Source: Holophagales bacterium (GTDB lineage: Bacteria > Acidobacteriota > Thermoanaerobaculia > Multivoradales > Multivoraceae). Taken from it: a DNA stretch of 64,000 nt. Under the pieces are notes generated by a model. The model worked only from the letters and a program-made list of their open reading frames with translations. It had not been told where the DNA came from and ran no database searches. The translations under genes were made by a program, and so were the position numbers. The stretch covers positions 80,955 through 144,954 of the forward strand of contig VXSP01000031.1 in the NCBI GenBank assembly GCA_009837885.1. The letters run 5' to 3'. Shown in pieces: positions 36,479 through 46,999 of the stretch. Position 1 is the stretch's first letter, and each line of letters starts with the position of its first letter.

Positions 36479-38719
36479 CTAGCGGGAGGGCTCTCCGCCG
36501 CAGGAGGCCGTGAACGCCGCCGGATCGGCCAGAGCCGCGAGTTCGTCAGCCCCTTTCACGTAGCGGTACACCTCGCCCGTCTCCGTGTCGGTGATCGAGA
36601 TCTCGAACGGCTGGGTCGTCGCCGAGGCGGCGTACACCCAGTGATGGCCGTTGATCGAGCAGCCGTCCAGCACCTTGACCAGCATCTCCCAATTGTCCCG
36701 GTCGAAGAAGCTGAACAGGCCCGAGTCGTTCGTGCCCGCGTGGACCACCCGGGCCGTGTTCGACGCGCCGTCGGCGCCCTGCCACTCCACCTCGATCTCG
36801 AAACGCGAGTCCTGGAGGCAGGCCGTCTCCGGGCCCGGCACGCAGCTTCCCGCCGGCGACGCGGCGTCCACGCGGAACATCCGCGCCGACGTCGACTCGG
36901 CGCCGGCGCCCTCGACGGTCAGCGTCGAGCGGTAGAAGCCGGGCGACGACCAGGTGTGCGTGACGCTCTTGCCCGATGGCGTCCTGTCCGTGGTCTCGAA
37001 GTCCCAGGACCGCCGGGCGACCGTGCCCGAACTCGTGTCGGTGAAGGTGATGTCCTCGCCGGTCCGGGCGCTGCACAGGCCGTCCGCGCAGGGCATGTCG
37101 ACCGTGAAGGACGCCACCGGCGGGACCGGCGGCGGAGGCGGAGGTGGTTCGGGCTCCGACGGAACCGCGTCGCCACCCGGCGGGGCGCCGCCACCGGGCG
37201 GCGGCGCTCCGCCGCCACTGACCGCCGGGTACAACTTCCGCACGGCCAACCGATCGTCCGCGGAAAGAGCGCTCAAGGCCGTGGAGTAGACGGCATCCAT
37301 GACATCGGCCGTATCGTCCGAATCAGAGTGATGAATACCAAGAGCATGTCCGAGCTCATGCGCCAGAAGATGACCGACCCTGCCGGGATCATCCGAGCTT
37401 ACGGCGTCGGACGACAGGTAAACCCTCGCCACGTCAATCCGATGAGCCTGCCCCGTGCCTCCCGGTACGCCGTGCAGCGTTGACGTGCCATCGAACTCAC
37501 ATACGTATGTGACCATGGCCAGGGCGAGCACACTGCTGCAGCTCGGTACCCATACCTCATTGTCATTCAGATCCCACGAAACGGCGCAGAGGTCCGGAAC
37601 GTCGAAGTCGACTCCGAGACGGTTCTTCCACACCTTCGTGCGGTCGATACTGAATTCTGCTTCCGTGGCAAGAGGAAGTGCCACCGAACTCCCGCCATCG
37701 TTGTTCCACAGCCTGATGGCCGCGTTGACGGCATCGAGTCGAGCGCTGCCGTTCGCCGCTCTGGAAGACGAGGTGACGGTCTGGTTCCAGTGAGGCCAGC
37801 GAACGTACCGAAAGTCGATCGCGTCTCCCGTGACCTTCACTTCATCGGGATTCGTCGTTGCGTCAGGATTGTAGGTTTCGCTGTCATCGGCATCCACGTA
37901 GTAGAAGTGCCCCTGCGAATCGTACCGCTGCTTCGTGGCGTCATATGGGCCCGGAAGACAGTCGACGATCTCCTCGGGGTCATCCAGGACACCGTTGCCG
38001 TTGCGGTCGTTGAATCGCTCGCCCGGGTTCCACTCGCCGTCTCCGTTGTCGTCGTCAAAGGTCTCCACCGGGTCGAGATAGCCGTTTCCGTTGGAGTCCT
38101 TGTAGCAGATTCCCTCGTACCCGCGGTACTCGTAGGAGTAGCCCGCAGGGGGATACTCGCGTAGTCCGCATCCCCAATCGCGAATCCATGTAGCTTCCTG
38201 AGCCACGCCCCGCGGTCCAGGAATGGAATCCACGAGGTAGTCCTCCGGCCGTTCGATTCCGGAGTCGCGATCGACGATCCACTGACTGAAGCGCTCGGTG
38301 CTCCTGAATCCCGATTCCCCGACGTCGCGCACGAGATGAGCGCGGTCCTCGCGGAAGATGCCCAGACCAAGGTCGACCGTTCGGTAGATCCCTGTTTCCG
38401 CGGGCGCGAGGAAGAACAGCCCCGTGTCGCCCTTCCGGAGCATCCGCAAGCCCATCACCCTGACGGTGCCCGCCCCGGGTTGTCGCACCAGAACCGTGCC
38501 GGCCTTGGCGGACCCCTTCAGAACACGCTCGATCCTGACGACGGCGTCGGTGTTCTGCCCATCGGCCGCGACCGCCGTGAACTCGACCTCCCCGTACACG
38601 ATCAGCGGCGTTCGCTCCACCAGCTCGGCGTCGGTCGGCACGTCGTAGACGATCGACCCCGCCGGCACCGCAACCAGCGCCGCCAGCGCGACGAGCCGGA
38701 ACGGGTCTTTCCGAATCAT
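36479..38719 (-). CDS. secreted matrixin-type zinc metalloprotease with Ca-loop insertion (paralogue 3)
   Basis: 746 residues from ATG 38719, chosen for its GAGGAGGG site and the signal peptide that follows (LVALAALVAVPAGS). An in-frame ATG at 38773 lies in the upstream element. The N-domain is diverged (LIVYGEVEFTAV). Inserted before the protease core is an acidic stretch of DxNGNG-type loops (DSNGNGYLDP, DDNGDGEWNP, DRNGNGVLDD), which resemble EF-hand/thrombospondin-3 calcium sites. Zinc site HELGHALGIHH (His454, Glu455, His458, His464), Met-turn DVMDA. A Gly/Pro linker replaces Glu-Pro. PKD and C-terminal module are nearly identical to paralogues 1 and 4. Confidence 0.83.
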   Translation of the reverse strand: MIRKDPFRLVALAALVAVPAGSIVYDVPTDAELVERTPLIVYGEVEFTAVAADGQNTDAVVRIERVLKGSAKAGTVLVRQPGAGTVRVMGLRMLRKGDTGLFFLAPAETGIYRTVDLGLGIFREDRAHLVRDVGESGFRSTERFSQWIVDRDSGIERPEDYLVDSIPGPRGVAQEATWIRDWGCGLREYPPAGYSYEYRGYEGICYKDSNGNGYLDPVETFDDDNGDGEWNPGERFNDRNGNGVLDDPEEIVDCLPGPYDATKQRYDSQGHFYYVDADDSETYNPDATTNPDEVKVTGDAIDFRYVRWPHWNQTVTSSSRAANGSARLDAVNAAIRLWNNDGGSSVALPLATEAEFSIDRTKVWKNRLGVDFDVPDLCAVSWDLNDNEVWVPSCSSVLALAMVTYVCEFDGTSTLHGVPGGTGQAHRIDVARVYLSSDAVSSDDPGRVGHLLAHELGHALGIHHSDSDDTADVMDAVYSTALSALSADDRLAVRKLYPAVSGGGAPPPGGGAPPGGDAVPSEPEPPPPPPPVPPVASFTVDMPCADGLCSARTGEDITFTDTSSGTVARRSWDFETTDRTPSGKSVTHTWSSPGFYRSTLTVEGAGAESTSARMFRVDAASPAGSCVPGPETACLQDSRFEIEVEWQGADGASNTARVVHAGTNDSGLFSFFDRDNWEMLVKVLDGCSINGHHWVYAASATTQPFEISITDTETGEVYRYVKGADELAALADPAAFTASCGGEPSR

Positions 38720-38790
38720 GGGTCCCTCCTCTCGCGGCCCTTTCTTTCTACAGCAAAGTGCGGGCCTGCGCATCTCCCACCTGGGGGGTT
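38720..38790 (-). promoter_or_regulatory. conserved upstream element of the protease family, copy C
   Basis: Palindrome half-sites CCCCC/GGGAG (imperfect), then ATGCGCAGG at 38773 downward. The frame MRRPALCCRKKGPREEGP has no stop and runs in frame into the protease. Distance to the gene ATG is 54 nt. The -10-like stretch reads GCTGTAGAAAG. Confidence 0.6.
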
Positions 38791-38810
38791 CGCAGAAAGG
38801 AAAACCGGCG

Positions 38811-41045
38811 CTAGCGGGAGGGCGCGCAGGAGTTCACGAAAGCCGCCGGATCGGCCAGCGCTGCGAGTTCGTCAGCCGCCTTCACGTAGCGGTACACCTC
38901 GCCGGTCGCCGTGTCCGTGATCGAGATCTCGAACGGCTGAGTCGTCGCGGAGGCCGCGTAAACCCAGTGATGGCCGTTGATCGAGCAGCCGTCCAGCACC
39001 TTGACCAGCATCTCCCAATTGTCCCGGTCGAAGAAGCTGAACAGGCCCGAGTCGTTCGTGCCCGCGTGGACCACCCGGGCCGTGTTCGACGCGCCGTCGG
39101 CGCCCTGCCACTCCACCTCGATCTCGAAACGCGAGTCCTGGAGGCAGGCCGTCTCCGGGCCCGGCACGCAGCTTCCCGCCGGCGACGCGGCGTCCACGCG
39201 GAACATCCGCGCCGACGTCGACTCGGCGCCGGCGCCCTCGACGGTCAGCGTCGAGCGGTAGAAGCCGGGCGACGACCAGGTGTGCGTGACGCTCTTGCCC
39301 GATGGCGTCCTGTCCGTGGTCTCGAAGTCCCAGGACCGCCGGGCGACCGTGCCCGAACTCGTGTCGGTGAAGGTGACGTCCTCGCCGGTCCGGGCGCTGC
39401 ACAGGCCGTCCGCGCAGGCCATATCGACGGTGAAGGACGCCACCGGCGGGACCGGAGGCGGGGGCGGGGGTGGTTCGGGCTCCGACGGAACCGCGCCGCT
39501 ACCCGGCGGCGTGCCACCACCATCAGACGGCGGTGCACCACCGCTGGTGACGACCGGGTACAGCTTGCGCACGGCGGTCCGGTCGTCGGGCTGCAGGGCC
39601 GTGTAGCTGGTGGCGACCGACGCGCTCATGACTGCCTCGATGCCGTCCGCCGGGTGGTCGATCCCCAGGGCGTGGCCCAACTCGTGAGCCACGATCGTCT
39701 GAATCTGGTTTGCGTTCGCCTTGGCCATGGCGCTCTCGTAGATCTTCACCCAGGCGTAGCCGATCCGATGAGCCTGCCCGCCGCCGCCCGGAATCGGGTG
39801 CAGCGTGTGGTGGGGCTCGTCGATACTGCAAGCAATGGTCACGTTTGTTGATCCAAGAACGTGCGAGCTGTCGCAGACCCATGTGTTCACGACCTCGATC
39901 GTTCCCTGCGGCGTGTAGGCGCCCTCGTGCGTTGCGCAGAGTGCGTCGCCCGCATTCGTTCCGTCGCCGGAGCCTTGCGTCGTCTGGTTCCACTTCAGGC
40001 ACCTGTAGCTGTTCGTCGCGGCATGAGTCGACGCGCCGTTCTCGTCGAACATGACGACGGCCACCTCCTCCCCCTCATGCGTTCGCACGTCGTCAAACAG
40101 AGGCCTCTCGGCGCCGTTGTACTCGTACGTCGCCCGCACCGTCTTGACGCCGCCAACGCAACCAGGGTTCGCGCCGTACTCGACGCCGATGAAGGACTGG
40201 ATAGCCTGCCGATGGTTCAGCCACGTGTCCCTGTTCACGACGATGCCGGCGGGCGGAATGGCGACCCTGCTGCCCGAATCGCCGTTCCACATCGCAGCAG
40301 CGGCATCGGTCATCGTCAGAGCCTGCGCATCCGTCCACCCGCCCGCGGTCACCGTGACCTTCGTGGACAACTCCGGCTCCGAACAGCACTCTCCGAAACC
40401 ATCCAGAATACGGGAGAAGCCGCCGTCCCACTGAGCCCATCTCATGTACTGCGGCGTTGTTCCTCCGCCCCCGCAGAAGTAGTCTCCCTGCTCGGTAATC
40501 CAGTTCGCCTCCTGCCGAACCCGCCCCGGCCCGGGAATCTCCTCGACCCGGTAGTCCGCCGGCCGCGCGAGGCCGGCCTCCCGATCCTCGATCCAGCGGC
40601 CGAACCGCTCCGCGTGGCGAAACCCGTCTTCCGGCACGTCGTGGCGAACCAGGTGACCCCGATCCTCGAAGAAGATCCCCAGCCCCATGCCCACCGTCCG
40701 GTACACGCCGCCCAGTCCCGGGTGCAGGAACAGCAGGGCCCGGTCCCCCTTGCGGAGCATCGGCAGGCCCATGACCACGACGCCCCCGCCGCCCTGCTGG
40801 CGCACGACTACCGGGCTACCGGGCAGGAGCCCTTTCAGCACACGCTCGACCCGCACCGTGGCATCCGTGAAGTCGCCGTCCGGCGCCGGCGCCGTGTACT
40901 GGACGCGGCCGTAGACGATGAGCGGAGACTGCGCGACCAGCTCCGCGTCGGTCGGCACGTCGTAGACGATCGACCCCGCAGGCGCCGCAAACAACGCCGC
41001 CAGCGCGACGAACCCAAGCAACCTCGTTGCCGACGACGACCTCAT
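38811..41045 (-). CDS. secreted matrixin-type zinc metalloprotease (paralogue 4)
   Basis: 744 residues from ATG 41045 with GGAGGAGG upstream. Signal peptide LVALAALFAAPAGS, a diverged N-domain (LIVYGRVQYTAPAP), and a core with zinc site HELGHALGIDHP (His454, Glu455, His458, His464) and Met-turn AVMSA. The third zinc His is followed by Pro where the others have Ser. The core has more Cys and aromatic residues than its sisters. A Gly/Pro linker, PKD domain and single C-terminal module complete it. About 700 bp at the 3' end nearly match paralogue 3. Confidence 0.83.
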   Translation of the reverse strand: MRSSSATRLLGFVALAALFAAPAGSIVYDVPTDAELVAQSPLIVYGRVQYTAPAPDGDFTDATVRVERVLKGLLPGSPVVVRQQGGGGVVVMGLPMLRKGDRALLFLHPGLGGVYRTVGMGLGIFFEDRGHLVRHDVPEDGFRHAERFGRWIEDREAGLARPADYRVEEIPGPGRVRQEANWITEQGDYFCGGGGTTPQYMRWAQWDGGFSRILDGFGECCSEPELSTKVTVTAGGWTDAQALTMTDAAAAMWNGDSGSRVAIPPAGIVVNRDTWLNHRQAIQSFIGVEYGANPGCVGGVKTVRATYEYNGAERPLFDDVRTHEGEEVAVVMFDENGASTHAATNSYRCLKWNQTTQGSGDGTNAGDALCATHEGAYTPQGTIEVVNTWVCDSSHVLGSTNVTIACSIDEPHHTLHPIPGGGGQAHRIGYAWVKIYESAMAKANANQIQTIVAHELGHALGIDHPADGIEAVMSASVATSYTALQPDDRTAVRKLYPVVTSGGAPPSDGGGTPPGSGAVPSEPEPPPPPPPVPPVASFTVDMACADGLCSARTGEDVTFTDTSSGTVARRSWDFETTDRTPSGKSVTHTWSSPGFYRSTLTVEGAGAESTSARMFRVDAASPAGSCVPGPETACLQDSRFEIEVEWQGADGASNTARVVHAGTNDSGLFSFFDRDNWEMLVKVLDGCSINGHHWVYAASATTQPFEISITDTATGEVYRYVKAADELAALADPAAFVNSCAPSR

Positions 41046-41115
41046 CCCGCCTGTACCTCCTCCGGGTAGGTACTTACAACAGGCGGCGGGCCTGCGCATC
41101 TCCCATTCGGGAGGT
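41046..41115 (-). promoter_or_regulatory. conserved upstream element of the protease family, copy D
   Basis: Palindrome CTCCC-GAAT-GGGAG, then ATGCGCAGG at 41099 downward. The frame MRRPAACCKYLPGGGTGG is open into the protease (in frame, 54 nt). The -10-like stretch reads TGTTGTAAGTA. Confidence 0.68.
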
Positions 41116-41134
41116 GCGACGGCGGTTGATTCGT

Positions 41135-42694
41135 CTAACTCGTCAAGCCGAACTCGATCGCGTCGGCGAGGGCTTCCCAACTCGCCTCGATGATGTTCGT
41201 GCCCGCGCCGACCGTGGTCCAGCGCTCGCCGCCGGCGACGAAGTCGACGAGCACCCGGGTCGTGGCGGCCGTGCCCTGGGCGCTGTCCAGAATGCGGACC
41301 TTGTAGTCGGCGAGCCGCATTTCGCCCAACGCCGGATAGTGGGGCTCCAGCGCCTTGCGCAGCGCGTGCGCCAGCGCGTTGACCGGGCCGTTGCCCTCGG
41401 AGGCCGTATGGGCGATCGTGCCGTCCGGCACCTCGACCTTGACCGTCGCCTCGGCGACGAGACCCCGACCATCGCGGTGCTCGACGACGGTGAGGAAGTC
41501 GATCAGCCGAAAAGGCGCCTCGTAGCCCGGTTCCGCCCGTCGCAGCATGAGCTCGACCGACGCCTCGGCGGCCTCGAAGCTGTAGCCGCGGTTCTCCAGC
41601 TCCTTGACCTTGTACAGCACCTCACGCGCGTGGGGGGTCTCCGTGATCCCGGCGCCCGCCGCGAGATGCGCTATGTTGCCTCGGCCCGAGAGCTCCGAGA
41701 CCACGGCGCGCATTTCGTTGCCCACGCGTTCGGGTTCCAGGTGCTGGTAGCTCGCCGGCTCCTTGAGCATGGCGGCGACGTGAACGCCGCCCTTGTGCGC
41801 GAAGGCGCTCCGGCCGACATAGGGCAGATGGTCGTCGTGCGCGATGTTCGCCACCTCGGCGACGTAGCGCGACAGGGCCGTCAACTCCCGGAGGCGCTCG
41901 TCGGGGACGCAGGAGCAGCCCATCTTGCACTGCAGGTCGGGCAGGATGGTGACCAGGTTGGCGTTTGCTACCCGCTCACCGTAGCCGTTGATCGTGCCCT
42001 GGACCATGACCGCCCCGGCGCGCACGGCGGCGAGCGAGTTGGCGACGCCGCAACCGCCGTCGTCGTGAGTGTGGATGCCGATCCGCGCCTGGCCGCCCAG
42101 TTCGGCCACCACCGCCTCGACGCCGGCCTCGATCTGCCACGGCAGGGAGCCGCCGTTCGTGTCGCAGAGCACGACGTAGTCGGCGCCCGCTGAGGCCGCG
42201 GCGCGCAGGGTACCGAGGGCGCACTCGGGATTCGCGGCGAAACCGTCGAAGAAGTGCTCGGCGTCGTAGATCACCTCGCGTCCGAGGTCCTTGAGGTAGC
42301 CGACCGAGTCCCGGACCATCGCTTCGTTCTCGGCGATGTCGGTCTCCAGCACCTTCTCGATGTGGAGATCCCAGCTCTTGCCGAAAACCGTCACCACCGG
42401 CGTCTCCGCCGCCACCAGGGCCTGGATGTTGCCGTCGCGGTTGCAGGTGTCGTTCTTGCGGCGCGTGCTGCCGAAGGCGCAGATCTTCGTCTGCTCGAGT
42501 TCGACATCGCGGATCGCGGCGAAGAAGTCGGCGTCCTTCGGGTTGGAACCGGGCCAGCCGCACTCGAGGTAGGGGATGCCGAAGGCGTCCAGCCGCCGGG
42601 CGATCGCCAGCTTGTCCGCCAGCGACAGGGAGATGTTCTCGCGCTGGGTCCCGTCGCGGAGCGTCGTGTCGTACAGCTCGATCCTGGTCGTCAT
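41135..42694 (-). CDS. cimA: (R)-citramalate synthase
   Basis: 519 residues from ATG 42694. It is a DRE-TIM metallolyase: YDTTLRDGTQRENISLSLADKL at the start, then ICAFGSTRRKNDTCNRDGN and IGIHTHDDGGCGVANSLAAVRAGAVMVQGTINGYGER. The GSTRRK pattern near residue 75 and the C-terminal regulatory domain fit CimA (isopropylmalate-synthase family, class CimA) rather than LeuA, which is present separately at 54198-55826. It condenses pyruvate and acetyl-CoA to citramalate, the first step of threonine-independent isoleucine synthesis. It lies close to the ilv/leu operon but on the other strand. Confidence 0.92.
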   Translation of the reverse strand: MTTRIELYDTTLRDGTQRENISLSLADKLAIARRLDAFGIPYLECGWPGSNPKDADFFAAIRDVELEQTKICAFGSTRRKNDTCNRDGNIQALVAAETPVVTVFGKSWDLHIEKVLETDIAENEAMVRDSVGYLKDLGREVIYDAEHFFDGFAANPECALGTLRAAASAGADYVVLCDTNGGSLPWQIEAGVEAVVAELGGQARIGIHTHDDGGCGVANSLAAVRAGAVMVQGTINGYGERVANANLVTILPDLQCKMGCSCVPDERLRELTALSRYVAEVANIAHDDHLPYVGRSAFAHKGGVHVAAMLKEPASYQHLEPERVGNEMRAVVSELSGRGNIAHLAAGAGITETPHAREVLYKVKELENRGYSFEAAEASVELMLRRAEPGYEAPFRLIDFLTVVEHRDGRGLVAEATVKVEVPDGTIAHTASEGNGPVNALAHALRKALEPHYPALGEMRLADYKVRILDSAQGTAATTRVLVDFVAGGERWTTVGAGTNIIEASWEALADAIEFGLTS

Positions 42695-42719
42695 CGGCCC
42701 AATACCCTATTGGCCGGCC

Positions 42720-45659
<2,940 letters not shown>

Positions 45660-45746
45660 GGGAGGTAGACGCAGCGCGCGCGTAAACGCTCGATTGTAGC
45701 GCCGTTTCGGAGCGTTGTGTTCGTTTCGGCGCTAGCCTTTCTGACG

Positions 45747-46814
45747 ATGACGATCAGGAATCTCACACCGCTCGCGGCCATCGCGTTTGCCGCGGCCTGC
45801 GCCGCTCCGCCCACGGCCGACACCACCGGCCTCGACGACCTCTTGCTGGAAGAAGTGGCGGGAGGCTTCGCCGGCAGCGTGCTGGTGTCCCGCGGCGGCG
45901 AGGTGCTCCACCTGGCCGGTTACGGCCTGGCGGACCGGGAAGCCGGCGTGCCCTTCCGGCCCGAAACCGTGTCGACGATCGGCTCGATCACCAAGCAGTT
46001 CACCGGCGCCGCGATCCTCAAGCTCCAGGAGCAGGGGCGCCTGCGCGTCGACGATCCGGTCGGCCGTTTCTTCCCCGACGCGCCACCCGACAAGGCCGGG
46101 ATCACGATCCACCAGCTCCTCACGCATACCGCGGGGCTGCCGCCGGCCCTGGGCTCGGACGAGGAGTACATGGGTCGCGACAGCTACCTGGAGGCGGTGT
46201 GGCGAACGGAACTCCGCGACCCGCCGGGCGAACGCCACGAGTACTCCAACACGGGATACTCCGTGCTCGCCGCGATCGTCGAACTCCGCTCCGACACGAG
46301 TTACGAGGGTTTCCTGCGGCAGCAGTTCTTCGACCCGCTCGGCATGCAACACACCGGCTATCGCCTGGCCGACTGGTCGGAGGCGCACGTCGCCGCCGGC
46401 TACCGGGACGGCCGCCGCTTCGGCCGGGTCATCGACATGCAGACCGACGAAGACGGCTTCTCGTGGCACCTGGTCGGCAACGGCGGCATTCACTCGACGG
46501 TCGAGGACATGGCCCGCTGGGTCCGGGCCCTGCGCGGCGGTGAAGTGCTAGACGCCGAGTCGCTCGACGCCCTGTTCGGCGAGCATGTCGACGAGGGATA
46601 CGGCGACTCCTTCTACGGCTACGGATGGGTCACCTTCCACCTCCCGAACGGCGAGCGGATGGTCGGCCACAACGGCGGCAACGGCTTCTTCTTCGCCGAC
46701 CTGAACTTCTTCCCGGACCACGACGACCTGCTGTACTGCCTGTTCATGAACGACGCCGGCTTCGAAGGGGTCACCGGCCGGATCCGCCGGTTGCTGCTCG
46801 CCGACGTAGGCTGA
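45747..46814 (+). CDS. beta-lactamase-like serine hydrolase, probable lipoprotein
   Basis: 355 residues from ATG 45747; a GTG at 45717 is an alternative. The start is followed by AIAFAAACAAPP, a lipobox-like end with Cys. The class C beta-lactamase fold shows SITK (SxxK nucleophile, Ser-x-x-Lys), YSNTGYSVLAAIVE (YxN) and the third motif as HNGGNGFFF. Such proteins are esterases, DD-peptidases or transesterases, and resistance is not implied. A perfect hairpin follows 34 nt after the stop. Confidence 0.88.
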   Translation: MTIRNLTPLAAIAFAAACAAPPTADTTGLDDLLLEEVAGGFAGSVLVSRGGEVLHLAGYGLADREAGVPFRPETVSTIGSITKQFTGAAILKLQEQGRLRVDDPVGRFFPDAPPDKAGITIHQLLTHTAGLPPALGSDEEYMGRDSYLEAVWRTELRDPPGERHEYSNTGYSVLAAIVELRSDTSYEGFLRQQFFDPLGMQHTGYRLADWSEAHVAAGYRDGRRFGRVIDMQTDEDGFSWHLVGNGGIHSTVEDMARWVRALRGGEVLDAESLDALFGEHVDEGYGDSFYGYGWVTFHLPNGERMVGHNGGNGFFFADLNFFPDHDDLLYCLFMNDAGFEGVTGRIRRLLLADVG

Positions 46815-46848
46815 TTCAGCAGGTTCTCACCCTCTTCCGGCCTCAGAA

Positions 46849-46864
46849 CCTCCCGATAGGGAGG
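46849..46864. terminator. hairpin after the beta-lactamase-like gene
   Basis: CCTCCC-GATA-GGGAGG is a perfect 6-bp hairpin with no T-run. It resembles the palindrome of the protease upstream element, lies about 80 nt before copy E, and may be a decayed second copy rather than a terminator. Confidence 0.35.
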
Positions 46865-46929
46865 CGTTGTCGGCCTTCTTCGGACGGCGGTTCGGGCCGC
46901 GAACATCTCGCCTCTTTGCCGGATCCCGC

Positions 46930-46999
46930 ACCTCTCACATGAGAGATGCGCAGGTTCGCCACCTGTTGTACACAGGTTGTCGCAGGAGGCAAGAGATGA
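46930..46999 (+). promoter_or_regulatory. conserved upstream element of the protease family, copy E
   Basis: CTCTC-ACAT-GAGAG, then ATGCGCAGG from 46946. The frame MRRFATCCTQVVAGGKR ends with TGA overlapping the gene ATG (ATGA at 46996-46999), 50 nt from ATG to ATG. The palindrome differs in sequence from the other copies but keeps its pairing, which is a compensatory pattern. Confidence 0.72.

Noticed and set aside
45747..46814. Antibiotic-resistance beta-lactamase
   Set aside because: The fold is shared by many esterases and peptidases; nothing specific to resistance enzymes is seen.
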